Shown here piece after piece: positions 16,311 through 25,101 of a stretch of 64,000 bases of DNA. Both the position numbers and the translations under genes were made by a program. Each line of letters begins with the position of its first letter. Position 1 is the first letter of the stretch. The notes under the pieces are model-generated. The model made no database searches. It saw nothing but the letters and a program-made list of their open reading frames with translations, and was not told where the DNA came from. The stretch lies in assembly GCA_036563245.1 (NCBI GenBank), contig DATCMU010000047.1:62001-126000 (forward strand), read 5' to 3'. This stretch comes from DATCMU01 sp036563245. GTDB lineage: Bacteria; Pseudomonadota; Alphaproteobacteria; Rhizobiales; Devosiaceae.

Positions 16311-17768
16311 TTGAAGATTTTCACTGCAGTCCTGGCGACCGAAACCAACACCTTTTCTCCTGTCGCCATCGACATGCGAGCCTTCCACGCCTCGCTCTAT
16401 GCGCCCCCGGGCACGCACCCCGAAACGCCGACCCTGTGTTCGGCGCCGATCACGGTCGGGCGCGAAGTCGCCGAGGCAGAAGGCTGGGAACTCATCGAAG
16501 GTACTGCCGCCTGGGCCGACCCGGCCGGCATCGTCAATCAGGCCACCTACGAGGCCCTGCGCGATGAAATCCTCGCCCAGCTCGCGGCTGCCATGCCGGT
16601 GGACGCGGTGGTGATGGGGTTGCACGGCGCCATGGTCGCAGCCGATTGCGACGACCCCGAGGGCGATCTCCTGGCCCGCATTCGTGAAATCGTCGGATCG
16701 CACGTGCCCGTTTGCGCCGAACTCGATCCGCACAGCCACCTGACGGGCAAAAGGGTTGCGGCGGCGGACTTGTTCGTTGCGTTCAAGGAGTTCCCGCATA
16801 CCGACTTCGTCGACCGCGCCCGCGACCTCTGGCAGATCCTCGCGCGCCGCCTCAAGAAAGAGGCGAATCCGGTCATGTCGGTCTTCGACTGCCGGATGAT
16901 CGATGTGTTTCCCACATCGCATGAGCCGATGCGCGGGTTCGTCGACAAGCTCAAGCGCATCGAGCGGGACGACCCCGATGTTCTTTCACTGTCGCTGATC
17001 CATGGCTTCATGGCCGGTGACGTGCCCGAGATGGGCACGAAAATGATCGTGATTACCGACGGCAAGGCAGAAAAGGGTGCGCGACTGGCCCGGGACCTGG
17101 GCATGGAAGTTTTCGGCATGCGCGGCAAGGTCATGATGGCGCAGATCGACGAGAAACAGGCCGTGGCCGAGGCCATGGCGGCAGAAAGCGGCCCGATCGT
17201 CATTGCCGACATGTGGGACAATCCCGGCGGCGGGACCGCAGGCGATTCGACCGTCATACTGGAAGAATTGCTGGCACGTGGCGCAACCGATGTCGCCATC
17301 GGGACGATCTGGGATCCTGTCGCGGTACAGATCTGCATGGCAGCCGGCACCGGCGCGGAAATCGCCTTGCGCTTCGGCGCAAAGTCGGCGCCGGGCACCG
17401 GAAATCCCATTGACCGGCGCGTGACGATCCGGAAACTGGTTCGGAATGCCCAAATGCGGTTCGGCGCCAGCATGGTGCCGTTTGGCGACTGCGCCACAAT
17501 TGCCTTCGACGGAATCGAGGTCGTGCTCAACACCACGCGCGCCCAGTGCTTCGATCGTTCCGTCTTCGATGTCATGGGGATCGACCCAACGTCGAAAAAG
17601 ACGTTGGTGGTCAAGTCCACCAACCACTTCTACGATTCCTTCGTGAAGATAGCAGCGCGGATCCTCTATTGCTCGGCTGGAACGCCATATCCGAATGATC
17701 CGGCGACCAATCCCTACCGCAAGGTCCGCCACGACATCTGGCCGATCATGGACAATCCGTTCGACTGA
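16311..17768 (+). CDS. M81-family metallopeptidase (MlrC-like)
   Basis: 485-residue member of the M81/MlrC family, named for microcystinase C, which cleaves linearised microcystin. Most relatives act on unknown substrates. Typical blocks: an N-terminal ATETNTFSP, VVMGLHGAMVA, then likely zinc ligands Asp139 and His141 in ELDPHSHLT and His163 in FPHTDF. The spacing of 2 and 22 matches that reported for MlrC as I recall it. WDNPGGGTAGDST and the C-terminal MlrC domain with STNHFYDSF are also present. It starts with TTG 4 bp after the NTF2-like gene. Placement in an amino-sugar locus suggests an amide or peptide bond in a sugar conjugate as target, not a microcystin; this is inference. Confidence 0.85.
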   Translation: MKIFTAVLATETNTFSPVAIDMRAFHASLYAPPGTHPETPTLCSAPITVGREVAEAEGWELIEGTAAWADPAGIVNQATYEALRDEILAQLAAAMPVDAVVMGLHGAMVAADCDDPEGDLLARIREIVGSHVPVCAELDPHSHLTGKRVAAADLFVAFKEFPHTDFVDRARDLWQILARRLKKEANPVMSVFDCRMIDVFPTSHEPMRGFVDKLKRIERDDPDVLSLSLIHGFMAGDVPEMGTKMIVITDGKAEKGARLARDLGMEVFGMRGKVMMAQIDEKQAVAEAMAAESGPIVIADMWDNPGGGTAGDSTVILEELLARGATDVAIGTIWDPVAVQICMAAGTGAEIALRFGAKSAPGTGNPIDRRVTIRKLVRNAQMRFGASMVPFGDCATIAFDGIEVVLNTTRAQCFDRSVFDVMGIDPTSKKTLVVKSTNHFYDSFVKIAARILYCSAGTPYPNDPATNPYRKVRHDIWPIMDNPFD

Positions 17769-17781
17769 ACCGGCGACGCGC

Positions 17782-18924
17782 CTAGGCCTGCGTCGTGGCC
17801 CCCAGCAGGCTGGCATCGATTTCGGTCAATTCGACGCGCCGCATGAGGGCATTGCCGTCGGTATCGAACAGGTGGCAGTCGCTCCCCCTGATGGTCACCT
17901 TGAACGGCTCGCTTTCGCGCACCGGAAGGCTGCCCGGCAACAAGGCGCAGAACGGCGTATCTGCCGCTCCCACCGCTGCATAGGCGACGGTATGAATCCC
18001 GAGGTGCTCGACCACGTTGGGATTGATGGTGAGCGCCATGTCACCCTGCCCGACCGCGACGTGTTCGGGCCGGATACCGAGCAGCACCTGCTGCCCTTCG
18101 AGGCCGGCCTTTGGCTCGACCGCCACGGTGATCTCGCCCTCGATACCGCGGACCTTGACGGTCACGCCCCGGTCGCTGACGCCGGTGCATTCGGCGGGCA
18201 GGATATTCATCCGTGGATTGCCGATGAAACCGGCGACAAACAGGTTCTCCGGCCTGTGATAGAGTTCGAGGGGCGAACCCTGCTGGGCGATCAGCCCGCG
18301 ATTGAGCACAACGATCGTGTCGGCCATCGTCATGGCCTCGACCTGGTCGTGCGTGACATAGATCATCGTCGCATCCAGATCGCGATGCAGCTTTGCCAGT
18401 TCCACCCGCATGTCCGACCGCAAGGCCGCATCGAGGTTGGAGAGCGGCTCGTCGAACAGGAACACGCTCGGCTCGCGCACGATGGCGCGGCCGATGGCGA
18501 CGCGCTGGCGCTGACCGCCCGAAAGCTGTCCCGGTTTGTGCTCGAGCCGGTCGCGGAGTTGCAGAATGTCCGCCGCGCGCTCGACCTTTTCCTGCACCTG
18601 CGCCTGCGCCAGCCGTTCCACGCGCAGGGGAAAGGCGATGTTCTCGAACACGCTCATGTGGGGATAGAGCGCGTAGGACTGGAACACCATGGCGATGCCG
18701 CGCCTGACCGGCGGCAGGTCGTTGACGACCTTGTCGTCGATCCTGACGTCGCCCCTGGTAATCTCCTCAAGGCCGGCGATCATGCGCAAGAGTGTGGACT
18801 TGCCGCATCCCGAAGGCCCGACAAATACGACGAACTTGCCGTGCGGCACATCAAGGGACACACCCTTGATGACCTCGACACTGCCGTAGCTCTTCCTGAC
18901 GTCGCGTAGTTCGAGTTGGCCCAT
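17782..18924 (-). CDS. Sugar ABC transporter ATPase (UgpC/MsmK type)
   Basis: 380-residue ATPase of a CUT1 sugar importer. Walker A GPSGCGKST, Q-loop VFQSYALYPHM, signature LSGGQRQRVAIGRAI, Walker B VFLFDEPLSNLDAALR, and the H-loop TMIYVTHDQVEA. A C-terminal TOBE/regulatory domain (ILPAECTGV, GIRPEHV) extends to the end as in MalK/UgpC proteins. The ATG at 18924 has GGGAGGAG upstream; the longer open frame to 19275 overlaps the binding-protein gene and is not coding. It is the last gene of the Gfo/Idh-MalF-MalG-binding protein-ATPase operon, after a strong hairpin. Confidence 0.92.
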   Translation of the reverse strand: MGQLELRDVRKSYGSVEVIKGVSLDVPHGKFVVFVGPSGCGKSTLLRMIAGLEEITRGDVRIDDKVVNDLPPVRRGIAMVFQSYALYPHMSVFENIAFPLRVERLAQAQVQEKVERAADILQLRDRLEHKPGQLSGGQRQRVAIGRAIVREPSVFLFDEPLSNLDAALRSDMRVELAKLHRDLDATMIYVTHDQVEAMTMADTIVVLNRGLIAQQGSPLELYHRPENLFVAGFIGNPRMNILPAECTGVSDRGVTVKVRGIEGEITVAVEPKAGLEGQQVLLGIRPEHVAVGQGDMALTINPNVVEHLGIHTVAYAAVGAADTPFCALLPGSLPVRESEPFKVTIRGSDCHLFDTDGNALMRRVELTEIDASLLGATTQA

Positions 18925-18954
18925 CCGACCGCTCCTCCCTGAGAGTTCTCCGGA

Positions 18955-18981
18955 CTGCCCGGGGACGATGCCCCCGGGCAG
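18955..18981 (-). other. Intercistronic GC hairpin after binding-protein gene
   Basis: CTGCCCGGGG (18955-18964) and CCCCGGGCAG (18972-18981) form a perfect 10-bp stem with a 7-nt loop. It sits between the binding-protein stop and the ATPase start. No T-run follows, so it more likely stabilises or partly attenuates the transcript than ends it. Confidence 0.6.
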
Positions 18982-19001
18982 CGCGTTTGCCGATCGCGCG
19001 T

Positions 19002-20222
19002 CTAGAGCGCGTCGAGCGCGTCCTGCGCGGTCTTGAGCGCATCCTTGGGGTCGGCCTGGCCGGTCACCACGGACTGCACCATCTGGATGAAGGCATCCTG
19101 GGCGCCCTTGTAGTCGGTGAACAAAGGCTCGGGCCCACCATTGGAGATGCCATCGAGGAACGGCTTCCAGGTCGGGTCTTCCTTGACCAGGTCGGCGACG
19201 CCGGCCACCGGGCGAACCGGGGTGAGGCCGTGGGTCTTTTCGTATTCGAACTGGTTCTCGGGATTGGTAAGCCACTTGGCCAGGTCGATGGCCTGTGCCT
19301 CGACGCCCGAACCCTTGAACACGGCCAGGCTATCGGTGATCAGCAGCGTTCCGGGTCCCTTGGCCTCAGGCCCGACGGGAAGCGGGGCGACACCCCAGTT
19401 GATGTCCTTGGAGGCCTGGTTACGGACCCACGGTCCCTGCTCGATCATGGCGACCTGCGCATCGTTGAACAACTGGGTCATGTCGTTCATTTCATACGCA
19501 GTGGGGCCTTCTTCGGACACACCGACCAGCTTCTTGACGAACTGGAGCGCTTCGAGGTTCTGCGGGCTGTCGAGCACCACATTGCCGTCCGCATCCAGCA
19601 CCTGCCCGTTATTCGTGTAAACGAAGTGCAGGAAGGTGTGCATGGTGTTGTCCATGGTCTTGGCCGGAAGGCCGAAACCGGCGGTACCTGTCTTGTCCTT
19701 GATGGTCTTGGCGTCGTTGTAGAGCTCATCCCAGGTCGTGGGGGGCTTGTTCGGGTCGAGACCGGCCTTTTCGAACAGGTCCTTGTTCCAGAACAGCGCC
19801 TTGGTCGAGAACGCCGTGGGGATGCCCCACTGCTGGCCACCCGAAGTGACCGTGTCCACGATATGCGGATAGTAGGCGGCCTTCTCCTCGTCCGTCATCG
19901 GGATCGGGACGATCAGGTCGTTCTCGGCCAGTTGCTTGAGCGTGCGCGAGCCCATGTAGGCCAGAGCCACCGGATCGCCGGCCGCGGCGAGCGTCGTCGC
20001 CTTGTCCTGGCACTGGGCCCAGCCGATCAGCTGGACATCCACCTTGTAGCCGGGGTTCTTCTGCTCCCACTCGGATATGAGCTTGGGATAGGTCTCGGCC
20101 AGGGCGTCGCCGCACTGGATCATGCTCACGGTCTTGTCCGCAGCCATGGCCATGGCGGTCGAGGCCGCCAGGATGGCGAGCGTGCCCGCAAGGATTGTAC
20201 TGTGTTTGGTCATTTTATTCAT
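19002..20222 (-). CDS. CUT1 sugar-binding protein
   Basis: 406-residue extracellular solute-binding protein family 1. N-terminal signal peptide (MNKMTKHSTILAGTLAILAA, cleaved after AMAMA). The mature part has the usual family pattern: ISEWEQKNPGYKVDVQLIGWAQCQDK, GIPTAFSTKALFWNKDLFEKAGLDPNKPPTTWDEL, and FNDAQVAMIEQGPWV. The binding-site tryptophans typical of oligosaccharide binders cannot be assigned without a structure. It lies 22 bp after the second permease. The operon is next to nag genes and hexosaminidase, so an amino-sugar mono- or disaccharide is the likely ligand; this is inferred from neighbours. Confidence 0.9.
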   Translation of the reverse strand: MNKMTKHSTILAGTLAILAASTAMAMAADKTVSMIQCGDALAETYPKLISEWEQKNPGYKVDVQLIGWAQCQDKATTLAAAGDPVALAYMGSRTLKQLAENDLIVPIPMTDEEKAAYYPHIVDTVTSGGQQWGIPTAFSTKALFWNKDLFEKAGLDPNKPPTTWDELYNDAKTIKDKTGTAGFGLPAKTMDNTMHTFLHFVYTNNGQVLDADGNVVLDSPQNLEALQFVKKLVGVSEEGPTAYEMNDMTQLFNDAQVAMIEQGPWVRNQASKDINWGVAPLPVGPEAKGPGTLLITDSLAVFKGSGVEAQAIDLAKWLTNPENQFEYEKTHGLTPVRPVAGVADLVKEDPTWKPFLDGISNGGPEPLFTDYKGAQDAFIQMVQSVVTGQADPKDALKTAQDALDAL

Positions 20223-20244
20223 CCCTTTCAGTTTCTTCCCTCAG

Positions 20245-21102
20245 TTATTGTTTCACCGCGCCGGCGGTCATGCCGGCAACGAGATAGCGTTGTAGGAATA
20301 GGAAGACGATGAGCACCGGTGTGATGCCCAGGAAGCTGGCCGCCATCAGTTCATTCCACACCACCTGCTCGCGGCCGAAGAAGGCGAATAGCCCTACGGC
20401 TAGTGGCATGAACTCCTGCTTTGCGTTGAACGTCAAAGCGAAGATGAATTGCTGCGCATAGGCCCCGATGAATGTCGAGATCGCGACGACCGCGATGCCC
20501 GGCATGGCAAGGGGAAGGATGATGCGCCGGAAGATATAGAACCGGCTCGCGCCATCCGCCCATGCGGCCTCGTCGAGTTCGCGCGGAATGCGCAGCATGT
20601 AGGTGCGCAACAACCAGATGCCGGTGGGGATCAGGAACGCCGCCCCCGGAATGATCATTGCGTAATAGGTGTTGAGCAGCCCCGCGGCCCGCAGCAGACG
20701 ATACAGCGGGATGAGCAGCACGGCCCCGGAGAACATGTTCACCGCAAGGAAACCGCCCAGAATGGTCCCCGAACCCTTGAACTCGAACCGCGCGAACGCA
20801 TAGGACGCAGGCACGACCAGTATGAGCACCACGATGGTGATCACGGTCGAAAGGAAGATCGAATTGAAGATGTAGAGCGCCAGGTTGGGGACGTGCTCCC
20901 ACATCGTGAAATAGGCGGTGAGCGAACCCTCTTCGGGCCAGAAATTGTAGGGCGTCGAAAACAGGTGCGACAGGGGCTTCAGCGACACCAGGAACCCTTC
21001 GAAGAACGGCGCCAGCACAAAGGCGAGGAACAGCGCCAGCCCGCAGTAGACCAGAACGGTTTCCCACCAGCGGTAACGGTCGATCATGGCAGCGTTCTTC
21101 AT
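20245..21102 (-). CDS. Sugar ABC permease, MalG type
   Basis: 285-residue inner-membrane permease with six predicted helices. The cytoplasmic EAA loop is ELDEAAWADGASRFYIFRRIILPLAMPGI, which docks the ATPase. The N-terminus (RYRWWETVLVYCGLALFLAFVLAPFFEGFLVSLKP) and the periplasmic loop before helix 2 fit MalG-like CUT1 proteins. The start overlaps the upstream permease stop (ATGA at 21099-21102), indicating coupled translation. Partner of the permease at 21099-21983 and the ATPase at 17782-18924. Confidence 0.92.
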   Translation of the reverse strand: MKNAAMIDRYRWWETVLVYCGLALFLAFVLAPFFEGFLVSLKPLSHLFSTPYNFWPEEGSLTAYFTMWEHVPNLALYIFNSIFLSTVITIVVLILVVPASYAFARFEFKGSGTILGGFLAVNMFSGAVLLIPLYRLLRAAGLLNTYYAMIIPGAAFLIPTGIWLLRTYMLRIPRELDEAAWADGASRFYIFRRIILPLAMPGIAVVAISTFIGAYAQQFIFALTFNAKQEFMPLAVGLFAFFGREQVVWNELMAASFLGITPVLIVFLFLQRYLVAGMTAGAVKQ

Positions 21103-21983
21103 TTCGCTTCTCCCGTGGTGACGCGATTTGCGACGCGGAAATAAAGGAAGGTGAACGCGCTGAGGAATATGCAGATCATCACAGCGCGCGCGGCGCCCTC
21201 GCCGTAGTGATACTTGCCGATACCGGTCTTGTAGGTGTCGATGATCATCGTGGTTGTCGAACCGCTGGGTCCGCCCTGCGTCAGGATCCAGATGATGTCG
21301 AAGGAGTTGAAGGTGGCGATCAGGCTGAGGATCGACATGGTCACCATTGCCGGCGCGATCATCGGCAGGGTGATCCGGCGGAAGCGGTACCAGCGGCCTG
21401 CTCCATCGGTCCAGGCTGCCTCGTAGAGGTCCTTGGGCACCGACTGCACGGCGGCGAGCAGGTAGATCGTCACCATGGGCACGCCGATCCAGACATCGGT
21501 CACGATCGTCGCCCAGAAGGCGGTGTTGCCATAGGCCAGGAACGGCAGCGGGCGGTCGATGATGCCGAAATTCTGGAGCAGTCCGGAAATCATCCCGAAC
21601 TGGCCGTTATACATCCATCCCCACATGAAGATGCCGATGGCCATCGGAATGATCCATGGCGGCATGGTGAGGATGCGGAACACGGTGCGCCCCGGAACGG
21701 CAGCCGCCAGAAGCACGGCGCCGAATGTCCCGATGATCATCTTCAGCGACACCGAGAAGAAGGTCCAGATGAAGGTCCGGACGATGATTCCGCCGAACTG
21801 CGGCTTGAAGATCTTCTGGTAGTTGTGCCAGCCCACCCAGTTGACGGTCGGTCGCAACGCCGCATCGGTGAACGACAGATTGACCGTGTCCACAAGGGGA
21901 TAGGCCACGATGCACAGAATATAGATCAGTGCCGGCAGCAGCAGCATGGCCGCGAAGATCTTCGCGCTTCGGCTCGATGTCAT
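21099..21983 (-). CDS. Sugar ABC permease, MalF type
   Basis: 294-residue permease of the same importer, with a hydrophobic N-terminal helix and the EAA loop DLYEAAWTDGAGRWYRFRRITLPMIAPAM. The motif WVGWHNYQKIF after the first helix is typical of MalF/UgpA-like proteins. It lies 40 bp after the Gfo/Idh gene and overlaps the next permease by 4 bp. Confidence 0.92.
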   Translation of the reverse strand: MTSSRSAKIFAAMLLLPALIYILCIVAYPLVDTVNLSFTDAALRPTVNWVGWHNYQKIFKPQFGGIIVRTFIWTFFSVSLKMIIGTFGAVLLAAAVPGRTVFRILTMPPWIIPMAIGIFMWGWMYNGQFGMISGLLQNFGIIDRPLPFLAYGNTAFWATIVTDVWIGVPMVTIYLLAAVQSVPKDLYEAAWTDGAGRWYRFRRITLPMIAPAMVTMSILSLIATFNSFDIIWILTQGGPSGSTTTMIIDTYKTGIGKYHYGEGAARAVMICIFLSAFTFLYFRVANRVTTGEAK

Positions 21984-22023
21984 CGTTCTCCCCCCTGGTG
22001 CCCGATTGGTCTGTTGCGCGCCC

Positions 22024-23250
22024 TCAGGCGACCCGCTTCTGCTCCAACCCGTAGCTGTCGAACTGTCGCCAGGTTTCCGTCAGGTCGACGACCCGGCGGA
22101 GCCTGCGTGCCTCGTCCATCTTGATCGCGGTCATCCCCGCCGCCAGCCCGTCGATGATGGAGACCGGCAAGGGCTTTGCGTCGGTCACATGGGCAAAGAT
22201 GTCCTCGATCATCTGTTCGTCCGCGCCGTAGTGCACGGACATCGACGAAGCCTGGTAGGACTTGTCGACCAGCTTGGTGCTCGTGCGGGCGTCGTGAACG
22301 CGGAAGAAATTGCGCACGAAATCACCCTCCGCCATGCCCTTGGACCCCATCACCGCGAAGCGGCGGAACTCATCGGGTACGTTGAGGTTGGTGTGGAAAC
22401 ACAGGTTCTCGCCACCTTCGAACTCGGCAATGGCGGTCTGGTAGTCGATGATGTCGCCTTCGCTGTCGAAGACCTTGTCCGATCCCATCCAGCCGCTTGG
22501 CTTGCGGTAATAGATCTCCATGTCGTTGATGCCGTCGCGGGCCGGCGCGTTTTCGGGCACGAAACTCTTGCGCCCGCCAAAACTGGCGACCCTGATGGCC
22601 CGATTGCCGATCAGGCCCTGGTAGAGATCGATGTCGTGGCAGCACTTCTCGAGGATGAAGCCGCCCGAATAGCCGGTCTCGCGGCGCCAGTCGCGCATGA
22701 AGAACGCACCGTGATAGGGGGCAATGTGCTCGCTCGCCTCGATCGAGGTGATATTGCCCAGCGTGCCCGCATCGCGCGTCCTGACCAGGTCGCGATATAG
22801 CGGCGCATAGCGCAGGACCAGGCCGATCATGACGTTGTCAGGATTGCCGCTCTGGCGCAGGAGATCCAGCAGTTCGAATGTCTGCTCCTCGCTGGTCACC
22901 ACCGGCTTTTCGCTGAATATCTTGAGCCCGAGTTCCAGGCCTTCCCGGATATGGTCGAGATGCATGTGGTTGGGCGATCCGACCATGAGCAGGTCGAGCT
23001 TCTCGGCCTTGTGCATTTCGGTGATCGACCCGTAGGACTTACCCGCATCGAGCGGCATGGCCATGACCGGGGGCACCTGTTTCTTCTCGCCCTCGGCGCC
23101 GGTCAGGCCCAGAACCGTGCCCGGCATGGCCGGAAGCCCGGCCGGCGCGGGATCGACATAACCAACAAGGCGCGCGCCAGGTATGGTCTGGCTCACGATG
23201 CGCCCGAGGTAACCAAGTCGAAATCCAAGACCAACGATACCGATCTTCAT
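22024..23250 (-). CDS. Gfo/Idh/MocA-family oxidoreductase
   Basis: 408-residue NAD(P)-dependent oxidoreductase, probably acting on a sugar or sugar derivative. N-terminal Rossmann fold (KIGIVGLGFRLGYLG), the family E-K-P motif at residues 114-116 (SEKPVV), and a catalytic-region His205 in EKCCHDIDLY. This gene opens the ABC transporter operon and has its own 136-bp upstream region with two RpiR-like sites. Oxidation at C3 or a ring opening of the imported sugar would be in keeping with other Gfo/Idh enzymes placed with CUT1 importers, but the substrate is not readable. Confidence 0.87.
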   Translation of the reverse strand: MKIGIVGLGFRLGYLGRIVSQTIPGARLVGYVDPAPAGLPAMPGTVLGLTGAEGEKKQVPPVMAMPLDAGKSYGSITEMHKAEKLDLLMVGSPNHMHLDHIREGLELGLKIFSEKPVVTSEEQTFELLDLLRQSGNPDNVMIGLVLRYAPLYRDLVRTRDAGTLGNITSIEASEHIAPYHGAFFMRDWRRETGYSGGFILEKCCHDIDLYQGLIGNRAIRVASFGGRKSFVPENAPARDGINDMEIYYRKPSGWMGSDKVFDSEGDIIDYQTAIAEFEGGENLCFHTNLNVPDEFRRFAVMGSKGMAEGDFVRNFFRVHDARTSTKLVDKSYQASSMSVHYGADEQMIEDIFAHVTDAKPLPVSIIDGLAAGMTAIKMDEARRLRRVVDLTETWRQFDSYGLEQKRVA

Positions 23251-23283
23251 GATGCTCCACCCATTTCGACAGTCTTTTTGGAC

Positions 23284-23298
23284 TGTAAATTTTTTTCA
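23284..23298. promoter_or_regulatory. Putative RpiR operator, copy 3
   Basis: TGTAAATTTTTTTCA, 34 bp upstream of the Gfo/Idh start. It matches copy 1 (15732) at 13 of 15 bases. Confidence 0.5.
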
Positions 23299-23359
23299 AA
23301 TTTTGTTGCGGTTTCCCGGCTCCAGTCAACCGGTTTTTTGGAATTTCCGGAATGCTACA

Positions 23360-23374
23360 TGAAATTTCTTTTCA
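23360..23374. promoter_or_regulatory. Putative RpiR operator, copy 4
   Basis: TGAAA-TTTCT-TTTCA, perfect 5-bp arms around a 5-base centre, 76 bp from copy 3. It lies between the CutC stop and the Gfo/Idh gene. Less similar to copies 1-3 but of the same length and composition. Confidence 0.45.
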
Positions 23375-23386
23375 TATTGTGGTCAT

Positions 23387-24184
23387 TCACGACGCGCTTC
23401 CTTCAACCGATACCTCGTCTGCCATGACCGGATCCGGCGCGGCGATCGCGGCGAGCATCCGCCGCATCTTGCCGACGGCCTCCGGGTCCACGACCTTGCG
23501 CGGCCCACCCGGCGCAAAGCCGAAACGCACGACCGGCTCGGGCGCCTGCGGACGAATGGAACTGCACGACGTGTGGATTTCCGAAATCCCGATGGACCGG
23601 ATGACCGCGCCGACATTGCCCAGTGTAATGCCGCCGCCGGGCATGATTGAAATGCGGTCACCCGCATAGCGTCCGAGTTCGACAAGCAGATCGAGACCTT
23701 CGGGCACGCTGGCCTTCTGGCCCGCCGTCAGGATGCGGTTGAACCCGAGTTCGACGGCCGTGTCGACCGCCGCAAAGGGGTCTGGTGTCAGGTCGAAGAC
23801 CCGGTGAAGGCAGGTTTCAAGCGGCCCTGCGGCATCGAGCAGACGCTTCAGGTTTTCGACATCAAGCGTCCCATCCGGCTTGGCCACGCCAAGGACAACG
23901 CCCGAGAGCCCGACTTCACGCACATAGGCAATGTCCTTGAGCATGAGTTCGATTTCGTCATCGGTGAACATGAACCCACCGGCGCGCGGCCGGATCATCG
24001 CCACCGCCGGAATCCCGGATTCCTTGGCCTGGCGGACAAACCCCGCGCTTGGCGTCAACCCGCCCACGCTGAGGGCCGAGCAAAGCTCGACCCTGTCGGC
24101 GCCGCCGGCCGCTGCGGCGGCGAGACCCGCCGGGTCGTCGATGCACAATTCCAGCAAAGCGCGGTCAAGGTGCAACTTGCTCAT
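23387..24184 (-). CDS. cutC: CutC-family TIM-barrel protein
   Basis: 265-residue CutC-family protein, annotated historically as copper homeostasis although its biochemical function is not settled. Family blocks are intact: CIDDPAGLAAAAAGGADRVELCSALSVGGLTPS, VAMIRPRAGGF, ETCLHRVFDLTPDP, RILTAGQKASVPEG and the IMPGGGIT segment. The start at 24184 overlaps the ROK kinase stop by ATGA. The longer open frame upstream runs across the kinase and is a shadow. It is the last gene of the GntR-SIS-NagA-ROK operon. This placement argues for a role in amino-sugar or sugar-phosphate metabolism, not copper handling. I see no copper genes nearby. Confidence 0.87.
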   Translation of the reverse strand: MSKLHLDRALLELCIDDPAGLAAAAAGGADRVELCSALSVGGLTPSAGFVRQAKESGIPAVAMIRPRAGGFMFTDDEIELMLKDIAYVREVGLSGVVLGVAKPDGTLDVENLKRLLDAAGPLETCLHRVFDLTPDPFAAVDTAVELGFNRILTAGQKASVPEGLDLLVELGRYAGDRISIMPGGGITLGNVGAVIRSIGISEIHTSCSSIRPQAPEPVVRFGFAPGGPRKVVDPEAVGKMRRMLAAIAAPDPVMADEVSVEGSAS

Positions 24185-25101
24185 GCCGCCAACTCCTCCA
24201 GCGCGGCGCCGGCAAGGGCCGCGCCCACAAGCCCGCCGTCTCGCACGCGCTGTCCCTGCACAACCAGCGGCCGGGAATGGCGGGCGAGGATGAATTCGCG
24301 TACGCGCCTGTCGAGCACCGCCACCAGATCCGGTTCGGCTGCAAGACCGCCGCCCGCCGCGACAACTGACGCACCTACCGTGTTCACCACAACGCCGAGG
24401 ACGCGCGCGAGGTGTTCCACCAGCACCGCGACTGACCGGGCGGCCGCCGCATCGCCGTCCTTCCACCTGTCGATGATCTGCTGGCTGCTGGCGGAAACGC
24501 CGTTCAGCGCCGCGTGGAGACGCTCAAGACCACGCGCCCCACCCACGGCGTCGAGGCAATCGGTCCGGCCGCATCCGCAGACGAAACGGGGCAAGGGTTC
24601 GATGAGGCCGCCCGCGGCCGGATCGACGATGGGACCGTGACCCCATTCACCGCTGACACCGCCCGCTCCGCGCACCAGTTGACCATTGAGCACCAGCCCG
24701 CCGCCGACGCCGCTACCCAGGATGATGGCGAACACATTGGCGTGTCCCTGCCCCACGCCGCGATGCGCCTCGGCAAGCGCGAAACAATCCGCGTCGTTGG
24801 TGATCCGAACCGGCCGCGCCAGCAATGAGGACAGTTCCGCCTCCAGCCTCCGGCCGTTCAGGCACGGCACGTTGGCAACGACTGCCCGGCCCGTTTCCTC
24901 GTCGGAAATCCCGGCAAGGGATATGGACACCGCGCCTGGCCTGTCATGGGGCATCGCCTCGATACCGGTCCGCAGCGCATCGACAAACGCCGTGAAATCC
25001 GCCCCGGGCGTGGGAATGCGTCCGATCTCGGGCACCAGCCCGTCGGCATCTGGCACGCCGTACTTGATGAAGGAGCCGCCGATGTCGAAGCAATGGATCA
25101 T
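24181..25101 (-). CDS. ROK-family sugar kinase, probable GlcNAc kinase
   Basis: 306-residue ROK kinase that would phosphorylate a hexose, here most likely GlcNAc to GlcNAc-6-P. ATP motif CFDIGGSFIKYG at the N-terminus; catalytic Asp103 in ITNDADCFALAE; ExGH motif Glu152-His155 in GEWGHGPI; and the zinc-binding cysteines C175, C177 and C182 in CGCGRTDC. Glu and His in the ExGH motif fit kinases that accept N-acetylated sugars. ATGA overlaps join it to NagA upstream (25098-25101) and CutC downstream (24181-24184). A transport system without phosphotransferase activity (the ABC) needs such a kinase, which supports the assignment. Confidence 0.87.
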   Translation of the reverse strand: MIHCFDIGGSFIKYGVPDADGLVPEIGRIPTPGADFTAFVDALRTGIEAMPHDRPGAVSISLAGISDEETGRAVVANVPCLNGRRLEAELSSLLARPVRITNDADCFALAEAHRGVGQGHANVFAIILGSGVGGGLVLNGQLVRGAGGVSGEWGHGPIVDPAAGGLIEPLPRFVCGCGRTDCLDAVGGARGLERLHAALNGVSASSQQIIDRWKDGDAAAARSVAVLVEHLARVLGVVVNTVGASVVAAGGGLAAEPDLVAVLDRRVREFILARHSRPLVVQGQRVRDGGLVGAALAGAALEELAA

